NCBI RefSeq assembly: GCF_001277295.1
Contig: NZ_CP011456.1
Location: forward strand, 62,001-126,000
Source: Anabaena sp. WA102
GTDB lineage: Bacteria; Cyanobacteriota; Cyanobacteriia; Cyanobacteriales; Nostocaceae
DNA length: 64,000 nucleotides
Direction: 5' to 3'
Below are positions 17,718-26,382 of the stretch, piece by piece. Numbering within the stretch: position 1 is the first letter of the stretch; each line of letters opens with the position of its first letter. The position numbers and the translations under genes are program-made. Below the pieces are notes generated by a model that had not been told where the DNA came from, searched no databases, and worked only from the letters and a program-made list of their open reading frames with translations.

Positions 17718-17897
17718 TTAGCTAACATTAGAGACAGTGAAAGCGACAAAAATTACCCCTCCAATTAAAAGCACCGCTGCAATTCCTAAGATAATATAAG
17801 TACGCTTTTGGGAGTTTGTTGGTGGTTCAGCTTGATAAAGCTTGGGTTCTTTAGCAAAGTTATTGAGAAGACCACCCTCTTCGTTTGTGTAAGGCAT
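17718..17897 (-). CDS. psb34: Photosystem II assembly protein Psb34 (Ssl1498 family)
   Basis: This short gene encodes 59 residues starting MPYTNEEGGLLNNFAKEPK, a soluble N-terminus rich in acidic residues followed by YQAEPPTNSQKR and a single membrane helix (about 34-55). The order (N-E-[DE]-G-x-L-N-N-[FY]-A-x-EP, then a TM segment) matches Psb34, which binds CP47-side photosystem II intermediates and competes with high-light-inducible proteins during assembly. It is a thylakoid protein. Regulatory sites were not identified. Size and motif order support the call strongly. Confidence 0.88.
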   Translation of the reverse strand: MPYTNEEGGLLNNFAKEPKLYQAEPPTNSQKRTYIILGIAAVLLIGGVIFVAFTVSNVS

Positions 17898-18160
17898 GAA
17901 GTGATTCCTTATTATCTTTCTTTACTTAATGTTAAATAAATTTTACAGCACTCTCATAAAAATAAAAAAATAATTAGAGACTTCCAAATAAAAAAATGTC
18001 CCAAAACTGATGCAGAAATTCTCTCTCTGTGTACTCTGTGCCTCTGTGGTTCGTTTCTTAGGATAATTTATTTCTTGGAAGTCTCTTACATGAATCTACA
18101 TTCCTGGTATTTTGATTTATCTCTTTTCACTTTTGGTAGACATAAAAAAGACAAAATTAA

Positions 18161-18497
18161 GAGGATGTTTGAAAAGTGGTATCCCGTAATTTTTATCACA
18201 TTGTTACCCCCCCTTTCCCCTTATGAAGGGAAACAAGAAAAATCCAGTTCCCTCCCCTTCCATCGGCCACGGTGTACACACAAGTTATCTAATCACCATT
18301 ATTCCTCAAATTACCCCTCCCTAACCCTCCCCTTTGCAAGGGGAGGGAACTAATTTTTCCTTAATCCCCCCTTGATAAGGGGGGATTAAGGGGGGTAATT
18401 TAACTTGTGTGACACCGTAGCCTTTGAGGAGAGGGCTAGGGAAGGGGGGGTTAGGTTTCTGAAGATTATCGGTTCATATAATACTTTTCAAACACCC
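18161..18497. mobile_element. MITE A copy with a MITE D inserted inside
   Basis: Left end GAGGATGTTTGAAAAGTGGT follows TAA; the right end reads CTTTTCAAACACCC near 18497. The 337-bp length is explained by the nested family-D unit at 18265-18422. The right-hand flank does not give a clean duplication of the left flank. Confidence 0.72.
18265..18422. mobile_element. MITE family D, copy 1 (GGCTACGGTGTACACACAAGTT ends), nested
   Basis: Inverted ends are GGCCACGGTGTACACACAAG on the left and, as reverse complement of the right, GGCTACGGTGTCACACAAGT. It sits within a family-A element and itself contains the G-rich and C-rich arms common to these repeats. A second nested copy is at 56905-57069. Confidence 0.7.
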
Positions 18498-18514
18498 TTG
18501 AGAGGATAACAAAA

Positions 18515-20473
18515 CTAACCTGTAATCGTTCCCGTCAAAGGAGAACTAGCACTAGCGTAATTCTTCATGGGCATTCTGCCGGCTAAGTAAGCCATGCGAC
18601 CGGCTACTGTTGCCAAATTCATCGCATAAGCCATTGCTGGAGCATTCTCAGCCAGGGCGATCGCACTATTAATTAATAACGCATCCGCCCCCAATTCCAT
18701 CGCCTCAGCAGCCTCAGAGGGCGCACCGATGCCAGCATCTACCACTACCGGAATATTGGCATTTTCAATAATAATCTGAATATTGGCGGTAGTTTTTAGC
18801 CCTTGTCCCGAACCAATGGGGGCAGCTAAAGGCATGACTGTGGCACAACCTACTTCTTCTAACCGCTTGGCTAACATAGGATCAGCATTAATATAAGGCA
18901 ATACAGCAAAACCTTCTTTTACCAACTGTTCCGCGGCTTGCAAAGTGCCAATGGGATCAGGTAGTAAATACTTGGCATCAGGTATAACTTCCAACTTGAC
19001 AAAATTATTATCTTCCTGTCCTAATAACTTAGCCATTTCTCGTCCCAACCGTGCCACCCGAATAGCTTCCTCCGCAGTTTGACAGCCAGCAGTATTGGGT
19101 AACATCCAGATTTTACTCCAATCCAAGGCTTCGGCTAAACCTTCATGTCCTGGGGCGTTAGTTTGTACCCGTCGCACAGCCACCGTGACAATTTGACAAC
19201 CGCTTGCAGTGACACTTTGCTGCATTTCTTGGATATTACGATATTTACCTGTTCCCGTCATTAACCGAGATTTAAAGCTTTTTCCCGCAATAATTAATGG
19301 TGAATCGGGAACAATTAAATCTGATATTTCTGGGTTACGGTGTCCGTTAGTAGCAGGAGTTGCGTGAATTAACATCGGTGTAGTAGTAGATGACACAGTA
19401 GAAAAGCGAGAATAATGAAAATTAGCTAAAAGAGGATCTGCTTTTTGTTCACAAATCAAATCAGCAATTAATGTGGCTGTAATTGGTGCAAGTAAAATCC
19501 CATTGCGGTGATGACCAGTCGCAAAAGTTAAATTATCACAATCACTATGACCCAAAATAGGTAATTCATCGGGGGTAGCGGGACGAAATCCCCACCACAG
19601 TTCTTGAATAGGATAATTTTCTAATTGCGGATATAGGCGAATGGCTGATTGTAGTAAATTTTGAATTCCCCCAGGGGTATTATCGGCAGTAAATCCTACA
19701 TCTTCACTAGTTGCACCAATAATGATAGAGCGATTCCTTCGAGGAACAATGTAAATATTTTCACCAAATAACACCCTAGTTAAGGGTAATTCAGTCAGAA
19801 AATCTGGGACTCGCAAACTCAGCATTTGTCCTTTGCGGGGACGCACTGGTAAAGGTAACAACTGATTTACCCAAGCACCGGCAGTTAAAAGATAATGGTC
19901 AGCGCGAAATAAACCAGTATTAGTTTGTACACCAATAACTTTTCCCTGTTGTTGAGAAATCGCCGCCACTGTAATTCCATCTTGGAAGACAACACCCAAA
20001 GAGTCAGCCGCAGTCCGCAGAACTTTAATTAACGCCCGGTTATCAACTTGCCCATCTTCAGGATACCACCACCCCCCCACCACATCTGCACCCAAACCTG
20101 GTTGATATTGGTTAATAGCATCTTGATCTAACCAGCAAGCCGTTTTGTCTCCTGTGTCTTTAGGTTGTTGATAAACTGGTGCGAGGATACCACAAGACCA
20201 ATAGCCTGTATTGTTTAAATCTTTTCCCGTAGTTAATTCTGCTAGTTTTTGTGTCCAGTCTAAATATAAATTACGCGATCGCCTACATAAATCCAACATT
20301 GCCTCATTAGGAATATTTTCCGCATCAGGAGCTAACATTCCCGCTGCGGCATGGCTGGCTGCCGCAGTAAAATCACGGCAAAGTACAGTTACATTTGCAC
20401 CCCGTAATCGCAGTTCAACACCGCAAGCCAACCCAATAATACCACCACCAATAATTAAAACATCATTAGTCAT
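18515..20473 (-). CDS. thiO/thiG: Bifunctional glycine oxidase ThiO / thiazole synthase ThiG
   Basis: The 652-residue fusion has an N-terminal FAD-dependent oxidase (about 1-370) with dinucleotide motif GGGIIG (9-14) and the C-terminal FAD segment ATGHHRNGILLAP. A linker leads to ThiG (about 390-645) with RLMTGTGKY, VKLEVIPD containing the Schiff-base lysine, and the phosphate loop VDAGIGAPSEA. ThiO oxidises glycine to dehydroglycine, and ThiG condenses it with 1-deoxyxylulose 5-phosphate and ThiS thiocarboxylate to make the thiamine thiazole. This fusion is typical of cyanobacteria and allows direct hand-over of the unstable imine. No TPP riboswitch was recognised upstream. Confidence 0.95.
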   Translation of the reverse strand: MTNDVLIIGGGIIGLACGVELRLRGANVTVLCRDFTAAASHAAAGMLAPDAENIPNEAMLDLCRRSRNLYLDWTQKLAELTTGKDLNNTGYWSCGILAPVYQQPKDTGDKTACWLDQDAINQYQPGLGADVVGGWWYPEDGQVDNRALIKVLRTAADSLGVVFQDGITVAAISQQQGKVIGVQTNTGLFRADHYLLTAGAWVNQLLPLPVRPRKGQMLSLRVPDFLTELPLTRVLFGENIYIVPRRNRSIIIGATSEDVGFTADNTPGGIQNLLQSAIRLYPQLENYPIQELWWGFRPATPDELPILGHSDCDNLTFATGHHRNGILLAPITATLIADLICEQKADPLLANFHYSRFSTVSSTTTPMLIHATPATNGHRNPEISDLIVPDSPLIIAGKSFKSRLMTGTGKYRNIQEMQQSVTASGCQIVTVAVRRVQTNAPGHEGLAEALDWSKIWMLPNTAGCQTAEEAIRVARLGREMAKLLGQEDNNFVKLEVIPDAKYLLPDPIGTLQAAEQLVKEGFAVLPYINADPMLAKRLEEVGCATVMPLAAPIGSGQGLKTTANIQIIIENANIPVVVDAGIGAPSEAAEAMELGADALLINSAIALAENAPAMAYAMNLATVAGRMAYLAGRMPMKNYASASSPLTGTITG

Positions 20474-20765
20474 TAGTCAGTAGGGGCGCAGGGCCTGCGC
20501 CCAATCATTAGTCATCAGTAAATAACTAATAACTCATAAATGGCTCACAAGGGGCGCGAAAATTGGTCATTGGTCACGGGAATTTTAGATTTTAGATTTT
20601 AGATGAAAAAAATTTGGTATAACTCCCCGTCCTTGAGGACGGAAAAATACTCGCTGCGTTGCGTACGCTTCGCTAACGTCAATCCCAAATCGTTCGACTG
20701 AGCGAAGTCGAAGTCCAAAATCGTCAATCCCAAATCGAGTGACCTTTGACTTAATTTTTCCCTAA
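20474..20765. repeat. Intergenic repeats, no gene
   Basis: Contains the GC palindrome GGGGCGCAGGGCCTGCGCCC (near 20482-20501), a TTTTAGAT tandem run (about 20582-20602) and a TCGTTCGACTGAGCGAAGTC repeat (about 20690-20711) that recurs near 21358 and in part near 29056. No gene seen. Confidence 0.65.
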
Positions 20766-21197
20766 TTACCACAAAGCGCGAATTGGTTCTTTCTTCTGAC
20801 CTTCATTACCACTAGCACTTGAGTTACTCTGTGTAGTGTCAGTTTCATTGGTAGAACTGGAACTGTCATTACTACCACTTGTTTCTTGAGTAGTATTAGA
20901 AGAATTGTTAGTAGTCTCCGTAGAAAAATTACCTTGAGCTACACTAGTACGGCGGCTTTCACTGGCAGAATTACTTCCGCTGGAAGTTTCTGACTCATTA
21001 CCACTAATATTTTCTGAATCCTTCCCATTGGCAGCACTATTAACATTAATATTAGCCGGGAGAACACTAGATGCTTTCCGTCCTTGAGGAACATTAGCAG
21101 TTTGTTGTCCGCCCATAGGAAAATTAATCCCCAGTAACGTACCTAGCAAAATTGCTACGCCGCCAGCCATTAAAATCAAGGGTGTCCATCTACCCAT
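20766..21197 (-). CDS. Membrane-anchored Ser/Thr/Asn-rich protein of unknown function
   Basis: The 143-residue protein begins MGRWTPLILMAGGVAILLGTLLG, a single membrane helix or uncleaved signal anchor at about 5-25. The rest is low-complexity Ser, Asn, Thr and Glu (about 35-135), probably disordered and exported, with a short basic end. No domain was recognised. Such composition is common in linker-like cell-envelope proteins but gives no activity. It has its own upstream spacer and no operon partner. Confidence 0.65.
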   Translation of the reverse strand: MGRWTPLILMAGGVAILLGTLLGINFPMGGQQTANVPQGRKASSVLPANINVNSAANGKDSENISGNESETSSGSNSASESRRTSVAQGNFSTETTNNSSNTTQETSGSNDSSSSTNETDTTQSNSSASGNEGQKKEPIRALW

Positions 21198-21981
21198 CTT
21201 GTTTCTCTCCTTGTAAACCTTCTGGTGTCCAAACTAATTGAGAACCTTGATCCCAAAACCCATGAAAAGAATTTTAGATTTTAGATTTTAGATTTTAGAT
21301 TTTAGATTACAAAAATTTGGTACAATCCCCGTCCTTGAGGGTGGAGTCAATCCCAAATCGTTCGACTGAGCGAAGTCGAAGTCCAAAATCGTCAATCCCA
21401 AATCAAGTGACAAGCTAAACCCAAGCAACTTGCAGGAAAGTTGGCAAGAAGGGAACGTCGTGTTCACTTACGCCAATTTGCTGCGGCTACTCACCTTCTA
21501 CCTTAACCGCATAAGTACCATAAGTGCCAATGCCTCTACTCAGATTTAACAGGATTTTGGGTAGTATTCCCCTGGGTTGTCTTTTGCATTAAAACAGCCT
21601 AGTACCGCAAAGCGGAAGTCAAAAGTCAAAAGTCAAAAGTCAAAGGTAATATTGAGCAAGCTTTTTGGCGATTGAGAATGCTTGGTTTATTTACGCAGTG
21701 CTGTACTAGAATTGAGTTATTAACAATAGTCATTAAATCCTCACCCTATAGAAGTTTTCGCAGCTTCTACGATACATATAGTGGTCAGGTAGACTGTGTT
21801 AGCTTATGGATTGGTACTGCCAACACTTTCAGAGGGAAACAGGAAAAAAATGTTAGCCATTGTTAGCATTTTTTTATCGGCATATTGAAATTACCGAAAT
21901 AGCGTTTTGTAGTATGTTGGCATATCGCCGCAAAGTTGTCTCTTAGGTGTAAGTGTTGAAGCAAAGGTTCACCAAATTTTT
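21198..21981. repeat. Repeat-rich intergenic region upstream of cimA
   Basis: About 780 bp with no convincing gene. It contains TTTTAGAT tandem repeats (about 21269-21307), a TCGACTGAGCGAAGTCGAAG repeat (about 21362-21381) and a family-B MITE (separate entry). The promoter of cimA should be in the last 270 bp, but no boxes are clear. Confidence 0.6.
21599..21709. mobile_element. MITE family B, copy 2
   Basis: A 111-bp element from CTAGTACCGCAAAGCGG to TTACGCAGTGCTGTACTAG, with four tandem AGTCAAA units inside. The right end matches other family-B copies closely, the left end less so. Confidence 0.72.
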
Positions 21982-23661
21982 ATGACCAAAACTCCCTCAA
22001 ATCAACTTTGGCTCTACGACACTACTCTCCGCGACGGGACTCAACGGGAAGGATTGTCAGTGTCCATAGAAGATAAGTTACGCATTGCTCACAAACTTGA
22101 TGAATTAGGTATTCCTTTCATTGAAGGTGGTTGGCCGGGAGCAAATCCCAAAGATGTCCAATTTTTCTGGCAACTTCGAGAAAATCCCCTCAAACAAGCA
22201 GAAGTTGTCCCCTTTTGTTCCACCCGTCGTCCTCATACCAAAGCCGGAGATGAACCCATGCTGCAAGGGATTTTGGCAGCAGGAACGCGCTGGGTGACAA
22301 TTTTCGGTAAATCCTGGGATTTGCACGTTACAACCGGACTCAAGACCAGCCTAGAGGAAAATCTAGCCATGATTGGTGATACCATCGAGTATCTCCGTTC
22401 TCAAGGACGACGGGTAATTTACGATGCTGAACACTGGTTTGATGGTTATAAGCAAAATCCTGATTATGCTCTACAGACGCTCAAAGCAGCAGTCACAGCA
22501 GGTGCAGAATGGTTAGTTTTATGTGATACCAATGGGGGGACTTTACCTCATGAAGTTTCGCAAATTGTGGAAGATGTTGTCAAGGGGACTGGGGACTGGG
22601 GACTGGGGACTGGGAATGAGGAAAAAACTCTTACCCAATCACCAATCACCAATCACCAATTACCACTTCCCAAAATCGGCATACATACCCATAATGATTC
22701 AGAAATGGCGGTTGCTAATGCCTTAGCAGCAGTTATGGCTGGAGCTAAGATGGTACAAGGAACAATTAACGGTTATGGGGAACGTTGCGGGAATGCAAAT
22801 CTGTGTTCTGTGATTCCCAATTTACAACTAAAATTGGGTTATAGTTGTATCGGTGAACACCAGCTAAATCAACTTACAGAAGCTAGTCGGTTTGTGAGCG
22901 AGGTTGTTAATCTCGCACCTGACGAACACGCACCTTTTGTTGGACTTTCAGCTTTTGCTCATAAGGGTGGGATTCATGTCTCTGCGGTGGAACGTAATCC
23001 TTTAACCTATGAACATATTCAACCAGAATTGGTAGGAAATCAACGCCGTATTGTCATTTCTGAACAGTCTGGTTTAAGTAATGTCTTAGCTAAAGCTAAA
23101 ACTTGTGGGATTGAATTAGATAAAGATCATCCTCAAGCTAGACAAATTCTCCAACGCATGAAGGAATTGGAGAGTGAAGGCTATCAATTTGAAGCCGCAG
23201 AGGCTAGTTTTATTCTTTTGATGTATGAGGCTTTATCATGTCGTCAACAGTTTTTTGAAGTTCAAGGTTTTCAGGTTCATTGTGATTTAGTAGAGGTGAA
23301 AGAAACTACTAATTCTTTAGCGACTGTTAAAGTAGCTGTTAATGGTAAAAATATTCTAGAAGCCGCAGAAGGTAATGGACCAGTAGCGGCTTTAGATGCG
23401 GCTTTGCGTAAGGCTTTAGTGAATTTTTATCCTCAAATTGCCGATTTTGAGTTGACTGATTATAAGGTGAGAATTCTTAACGGAAATACGGGAACATCTG
23501 CCAAAACTCGTGCCTTAGTAGAATCGGGTAATGGTCAACAACGGTGGACTACTGTAGGAGTTTCTAGTAATATTTTGGAGGCTTCTTATCAAGCTGTGGT
23601 TGAGGGTTTAGAATATGGATTATTGCTGCATTTCCAAGCTGAAAAGACGTTGAAAGTTTAG
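21982..23661 (+). CDS. cimA: Citramalate synthase
   Basis: The 559-residue protein is a LeuA-like condensing enzyme. The HMGL/TIM-barrel part has LYDTTLRDGTQREG (11-24) with the metal-binding Asp and GIHTHNDSEMAVANA (about 233-247) with metal-binding histidines; the C-terminal LeuA dimer/regulatory domain covers about 420-555. It condenses pyruvate and acetyl-CoA to (R)-citramalate, a threonine-independent route to 2-oxobutanoate and isoleucine. The NGYGERCGNANL signature (about 262-273) is the CimA/LeuA-like one. Odd feature: residues about 202-228 come from in-frame short tandem repeats just before the GIHTHND strand, a loop not expected in the family. The frame stays open, so it is probably tolerated. 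Confidence 0.92.
   Translation: MTKTPSNQLWLYDTTLRDGTQREGLSVSIEDKLRIAHKLDELGIPFIEGGWPGANPKDVQFFWQLRENPLKQAEVVPFCSTRRPHTKAGDEPMLQGILAAGTRWVTIFGKSWDLHVTTGLKTSLEENLAMIGDTIEYLRSQGRRVIYDAEHWFDGYKQNPDYALQTLKAAVTAGAEWLVLCDTNGGTLPHEVSQIVEDVVKGTGDWGLGTGNEEKTLTQSPITNHQLPLPKIGIHTHNDSEMAVANALAAVMAGAKMVQGTINGYGERCGNANLCSVIPNLQLKLGYSCIGEHQLNQLTEASRFVSEVVNLAPDEHAPFVGLSAFAHKGGIHVSAVERNPLTYEHIQPELVGNQRRIVISEQSGLSNVLAKAKTCGIELDKDHPQARQILQRMKELESEGYQFEAAEASFILLMYEALSCRQQFFEVQGFQVHCDLVEVKETTNSLATVKVAVNGKNILEAAEGNGPVAALDAALRKALVNFYPQIADFELTDYKVRILNGNTGTSAKTRALVESGNGQQRWTTVGVSSNILEASYQAVVEGLEYGLLLHFQAEKTLKV
22583..22667 (+). repeat. Short tandem repeats inserted in frame within cimA
   Basis: Four GGGGACT heptamers (about 22584-22613) are followed by a spacer and then about four CCAATCA-type heptamers (about 22635-22662). 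These are the kind of heptanucleotide repeat usually found between genes in heterocystous cyanobacteria. Here they are translated as KGTGDWGLGTGNE and TQSPITNHQL. Confidence 0.88.
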
Positions 23662-23704
23662 GAGTTGATAAATTTTGGTAGGGATGTCTAATGTCTCTAC
23701 CTAA

Positions 23705-23966
23705 TTACAGCGATTTCCAATCTTATGAGGTACATCTTAGAGGTTGTTTGAAAACTTTTTCGTGTGGGATCTGACACCCGCAGATCCCCCTAAATCCCCC
23801 TTGAAAAGGGGGACTTTGAGGAATTTAGCCCCCCTTTGTAAGGGGGGTTGGGGGGATCTCGATTAATTCTGATACTTTTCAAACATCCTCTTAGCCCCCT
23901 CATCGCTTGCGGGGAGGGGGTTGGGGGTGGGGTTCTTGTTCCGGGTTTGATGACAATTTGCTGTAA
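23705..23966. mobile_element. MITE family C, copy 1 (TTACAGC ends), split by a MITE A
   Basis: Runs from TTACAGCGATTTCCAATC to GATGACAATTTGCTGTAA. Inside are GTACATCTTAGCCCCCTCAT and GGGGTTGGGGGTGGGGTTCT. A family-A element interrupts it after GTACATCTTA. The uninterrupted sequence can be read at 57478-57586 and, inverted, at 28745-28900. Confidence 0.78.
23740..23890. mobile_element. MITE family A, copy 2, nested in MITE C
   Basis: A 151-bp element nearly identical to 11847-11997, flanked by TTA at 23737-23739 and 23891-23893. The empty site GTACATCTTAGCCCCCTC is intact at the family-C copy near 57505, proving this is an insertion. Confidence 0.88.
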
Positions 23967-24050
23967 GAGGTTGTTTGAAAAGTATTAGATGAAACCGATA
24001 ATCTCCAGAAACCTAACAGTAGGTATCAATTCTGTCTTTCCTCTTCCCTG
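23967..24050. mobile_element. Half copy of MITE A
   Basis: GAGGTTGTTTGAAAAGTATT after TAA, then sequence matching the left half of the copy at 40005 (ATCTCCAGAAACCTAAC). The right end is missing. It lies in the upstream region of hyuA. Confidence 0.65.
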
Positions 24051-24118
24051 ACCACACAAGTAAATTCACAGAATCAAACCGGATTCCTATATTTTTATAA
24101 TATTGAGGAAATTAAATA

Positions 24119-26218
24119 ATGTTCAAAGTATTTGGAGACCGGGGTGGCACGTTTACAGATATAGTTGCTGTCACTAATAATCAAACAATAATCAACAGAC
24201 TTTCAAAACATCAAGAACGGTTTTTAATCGTTCCTCTCCCTAATCAAGAATGGATAATAGTCTATAAATTACTCTCAGAAAATCCCGAACAATATCAAGA
24301 TGCAGTAATTCAAGGTATTCGGGATATTTTGGGTATTTCCAACCAAAAACCTATTCCTAGGGAAGCCATAGAAATAGTCAAAATGGGGACAACAGTAGCC
24401 ACAAATGCCCTGTTAGAAAGAAAAGGAAATCGGGTAGTTCTAGCTATTACTAAAGGCTTTAAAGATGCGTTGAGAATTGGTTATCAAAATCGTCCAAATA
24501 TCTTTGCTAGACAGATAATTTTACCCACCATGCTGTATGAGCAGGTAATTGAAATAGAAGAACGTTATGATGCTCATGGCAATGAATTAATAGCCGTAAA
24601 TATTGAACAAAATAAAAATGGCTTACAAGCAGCTTATGACACAGGAATTCGCAGTTGTGCCATTGTTTTCATGCACAGCGATCGCTATCCATACCACGAA
24701 CAACAAGTAGCACAAATAGCTCAAGAAATCGGCTTTACACAAATCTCCATATCCCATCAAGTTAGTCCATTAATGAAATTAGTTAGTCGAGGAGATACAA
24801 CTGTTGTAGATGCTTATTTAACTCCGATTTTGCGGCACTACATTAACCAAGTAGCTAGTCAACTACCTGGAGTTAAATTAATGTTTATGAAATCTGATGG
24901 CGGCTTAACCGACGCACAACAATTTCAAGGAAAAGATAGTATTTTAAGTGGACCGGCTGGTGGTATTGTCGGTGCAGTTCAAACCAGCAAAAGAGCAGGT
25001 TTTGAATTAGTAATTACCTTTGATATGGGCGGAACAAGTACAGACGTTGCCCACTTTAAAGGAGAATATGAACGCCAATTAGACTCAGAAATTGCAGGTG
25101 CGCGGATGCGAGTTCCCGTATTAGCAATTAACACTATTGCGGCTGGAGGCAGTTCAATTTTATATTTTGATGGTTCTAGTTATCGTGTTGGACCCCAATC
25201 TGCGGGTGCAAATCCAGGACCAGCTTGTTACCGACGTGGAGGACAATTAACCGTCACAGATGCTAACGTCATGTTAGGAAAAATTCACCCTCAATATTTC
25301 CCCTCTGTGTTTGGTATTGCAGGCAATTTACCCTTAGATAAAGATATCGTCAAAAAACAATTTATCCAACTCTCCCAGGCGATTGTAGCCGCCACAGACA
25401 ACACTTCTACACCCGAACAAGTAGCAGCCGGATTTATAGCGATCGCTGTGGAAAATATGGCAAATGCCATCAAAAAAATCAGTTTACAAAAAGGTTATGA
25501 TGTCAGCGAATATGTCCTTTGTTGTTTTGGTGGTGCAGGTGGACAAGTTGCTTGTTTAATTGCCGATACTTTAGGCATGAAAAAGATATTTCTTCACCCC
25601 TACGCAGGAGTTCTTTCTGCTTATGGCATGGGATTAGCTGACATTCGCTCAATTAAAGAAACAGGCGTAGAAAAACCTTTGAATCAAACATTAATTCCGC
25701 AATTACAGCAATTGATGTTATCCTTAGAGACCCAAGCAAAAACTACTATTAACTCCGATGAAACAAGTAGAGAAACAATAGTCCAAAAAATTAACTTAAA
25801 GTATGATGGGACTAACTCTACATTAAACATTAATTTCGCCGATAATGTGGCATTAATGCGAAAAGAATTTGAAACTGAACATAAAAATAGATATGGTTTT
25901 ATTCAAACCGAGAAAACCTTAATTGTCGAATCAGTCTCAGTAGAAGTAATTCAAAAAATGGACACTCCTGAAGAACCATTAATTACTCGTAATCGTCCTT
26001 TTGATCAAAATCCCACACCTGTGGAAATAGTAAAAATGTTTACGGCTGATAAATGGCATGATACTCCTGTTTATTACCGGGATAATTTACAACCAGAAGA
26101 TATTATTATCGGACCTGCTATCATTGTCGAAAAAATCAGCACAATTGTCGTTGAACCTCACTGGGAAGCAACATTAACGAAACAAAATCACTTAATTTTA
26201 CAACGCCATTTTTCGTAG
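24119..26218 (+). CDS. hyuA: Hydantoinase/oxoprolinase family protein, subunit A
   Basis: The 699-residue protein begins with the ATPase-like motif DRGGTFTDIVA (8-18), carries TTVATNALLER (about 97-107) and the central FDMGGTSTDVAHF motif (about 301-313), and has the C-terminal domain ending in the beta-rich region, all characteristic of HyuA/OplAH. With HyuB it forms ATP-dependent amidases opening hydantoins, 5-oxoproline or related cyclic ureides. GAGGAA precedes the ATG. The partner hyuB lies 0.9 kb downstream with a Uma2-type gene between; in many cyanobacteria both halves are one polypeptide. The stop codon TAG is the start of a repeat. The substrate is not predictable. Confidence 0.92.
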   Translation: MFKVFGDRGGTFTDIVAVTNNQTIINRLSKHQERFLIVPLPNQEWIIVYKLLSENPEQYQDAVIQGIRDILGISNQKPIPREAIEIVKMGTTVATNALLERKGNRVVLAITKGFKDALRIGYQNRPNIFARQIILPTMLYEQVIEIEERYDAHGNELIAVNIEQNKNGLQAAYDTGIRSCAIVFMHSDRYPYHEQQVAQIAQEIGFTQISISHQVSPLMKLVSRGDTTVVDAYLTPILRHYINQVASQLPGVKLMFMKSDGGLTDAQQFQGKDSILSGPAGGIVGAVQTSKRAGFELVITFDMGGTSTDVAHFKGEYERQLDSEIAGARMRVPVLAINTIAAGGSSILYFDGSSYRVGPQSAGANPGPACYRRGGQLTVTDANVMLGKIHPQYFPSVFGIAGNLPLDKDIVKKQFIQLSQAIVAATDNTSTPEQVAAGFIAIAVENMANAIKKISLQKGYDVSEYVLCCFGGAGGQVACLIADTLGMKKIFLHPYAGVLSAYGMGLADIRSIKETGVEKPLNQTLIPQLQQLMLSLETQAKTTINSDETSRETIVQKINLKYDGTNSTLNINFADNVALMRKEFETEHKNRYGFIQTEKTLIVESVSVEVIQKMDTPEEPLITRNRPFDQNPTPVEIVKMFTADKWHDTPVYYRDNLQPEDIIIGPAIIVEKISTIVVEPHWEATLTKQNHLILQRHFS

Positions 26219-26250
26219 GTTGGGTTGAGCCTTTGCGAAACCCAACATTT
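26215..26250. repeat. Inverted repeat at the hyuA 3' end
   Basis: GTAGGTTGGGTTGAGCC...GAAACCCAAC forms a hairpin directly at the hyuA stop. A similar hairpin lies at 27071-27107 on the other side of the Uma2-type gene. It could act as a terminator or be a small repeat. Confidence 0.65.
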
Positions 26251-26382
26251 CCAAAGAAAATAAGATTTTCAGAATATTTGAACGCAGATAAACGCAGATA
26301 AACACAGATAAGACCTTGAATGGATTAATTATCAATTGGTAATTAATGTTAGAATAAACAAATAACTACTTGGTATCATATC

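Noticed and set aside
18075..18353. 92-codon frame near psb34
   Set aside because: Most of it is translated MITE A and D sequence (proline- and serine-rich from C-rich arms).
18515..20473. ThiO-ThiG fusion as a novel enzyme
   Set aside because: This fusion is a known cyanobacterial arrangement, so it is annotated but not reported as new.
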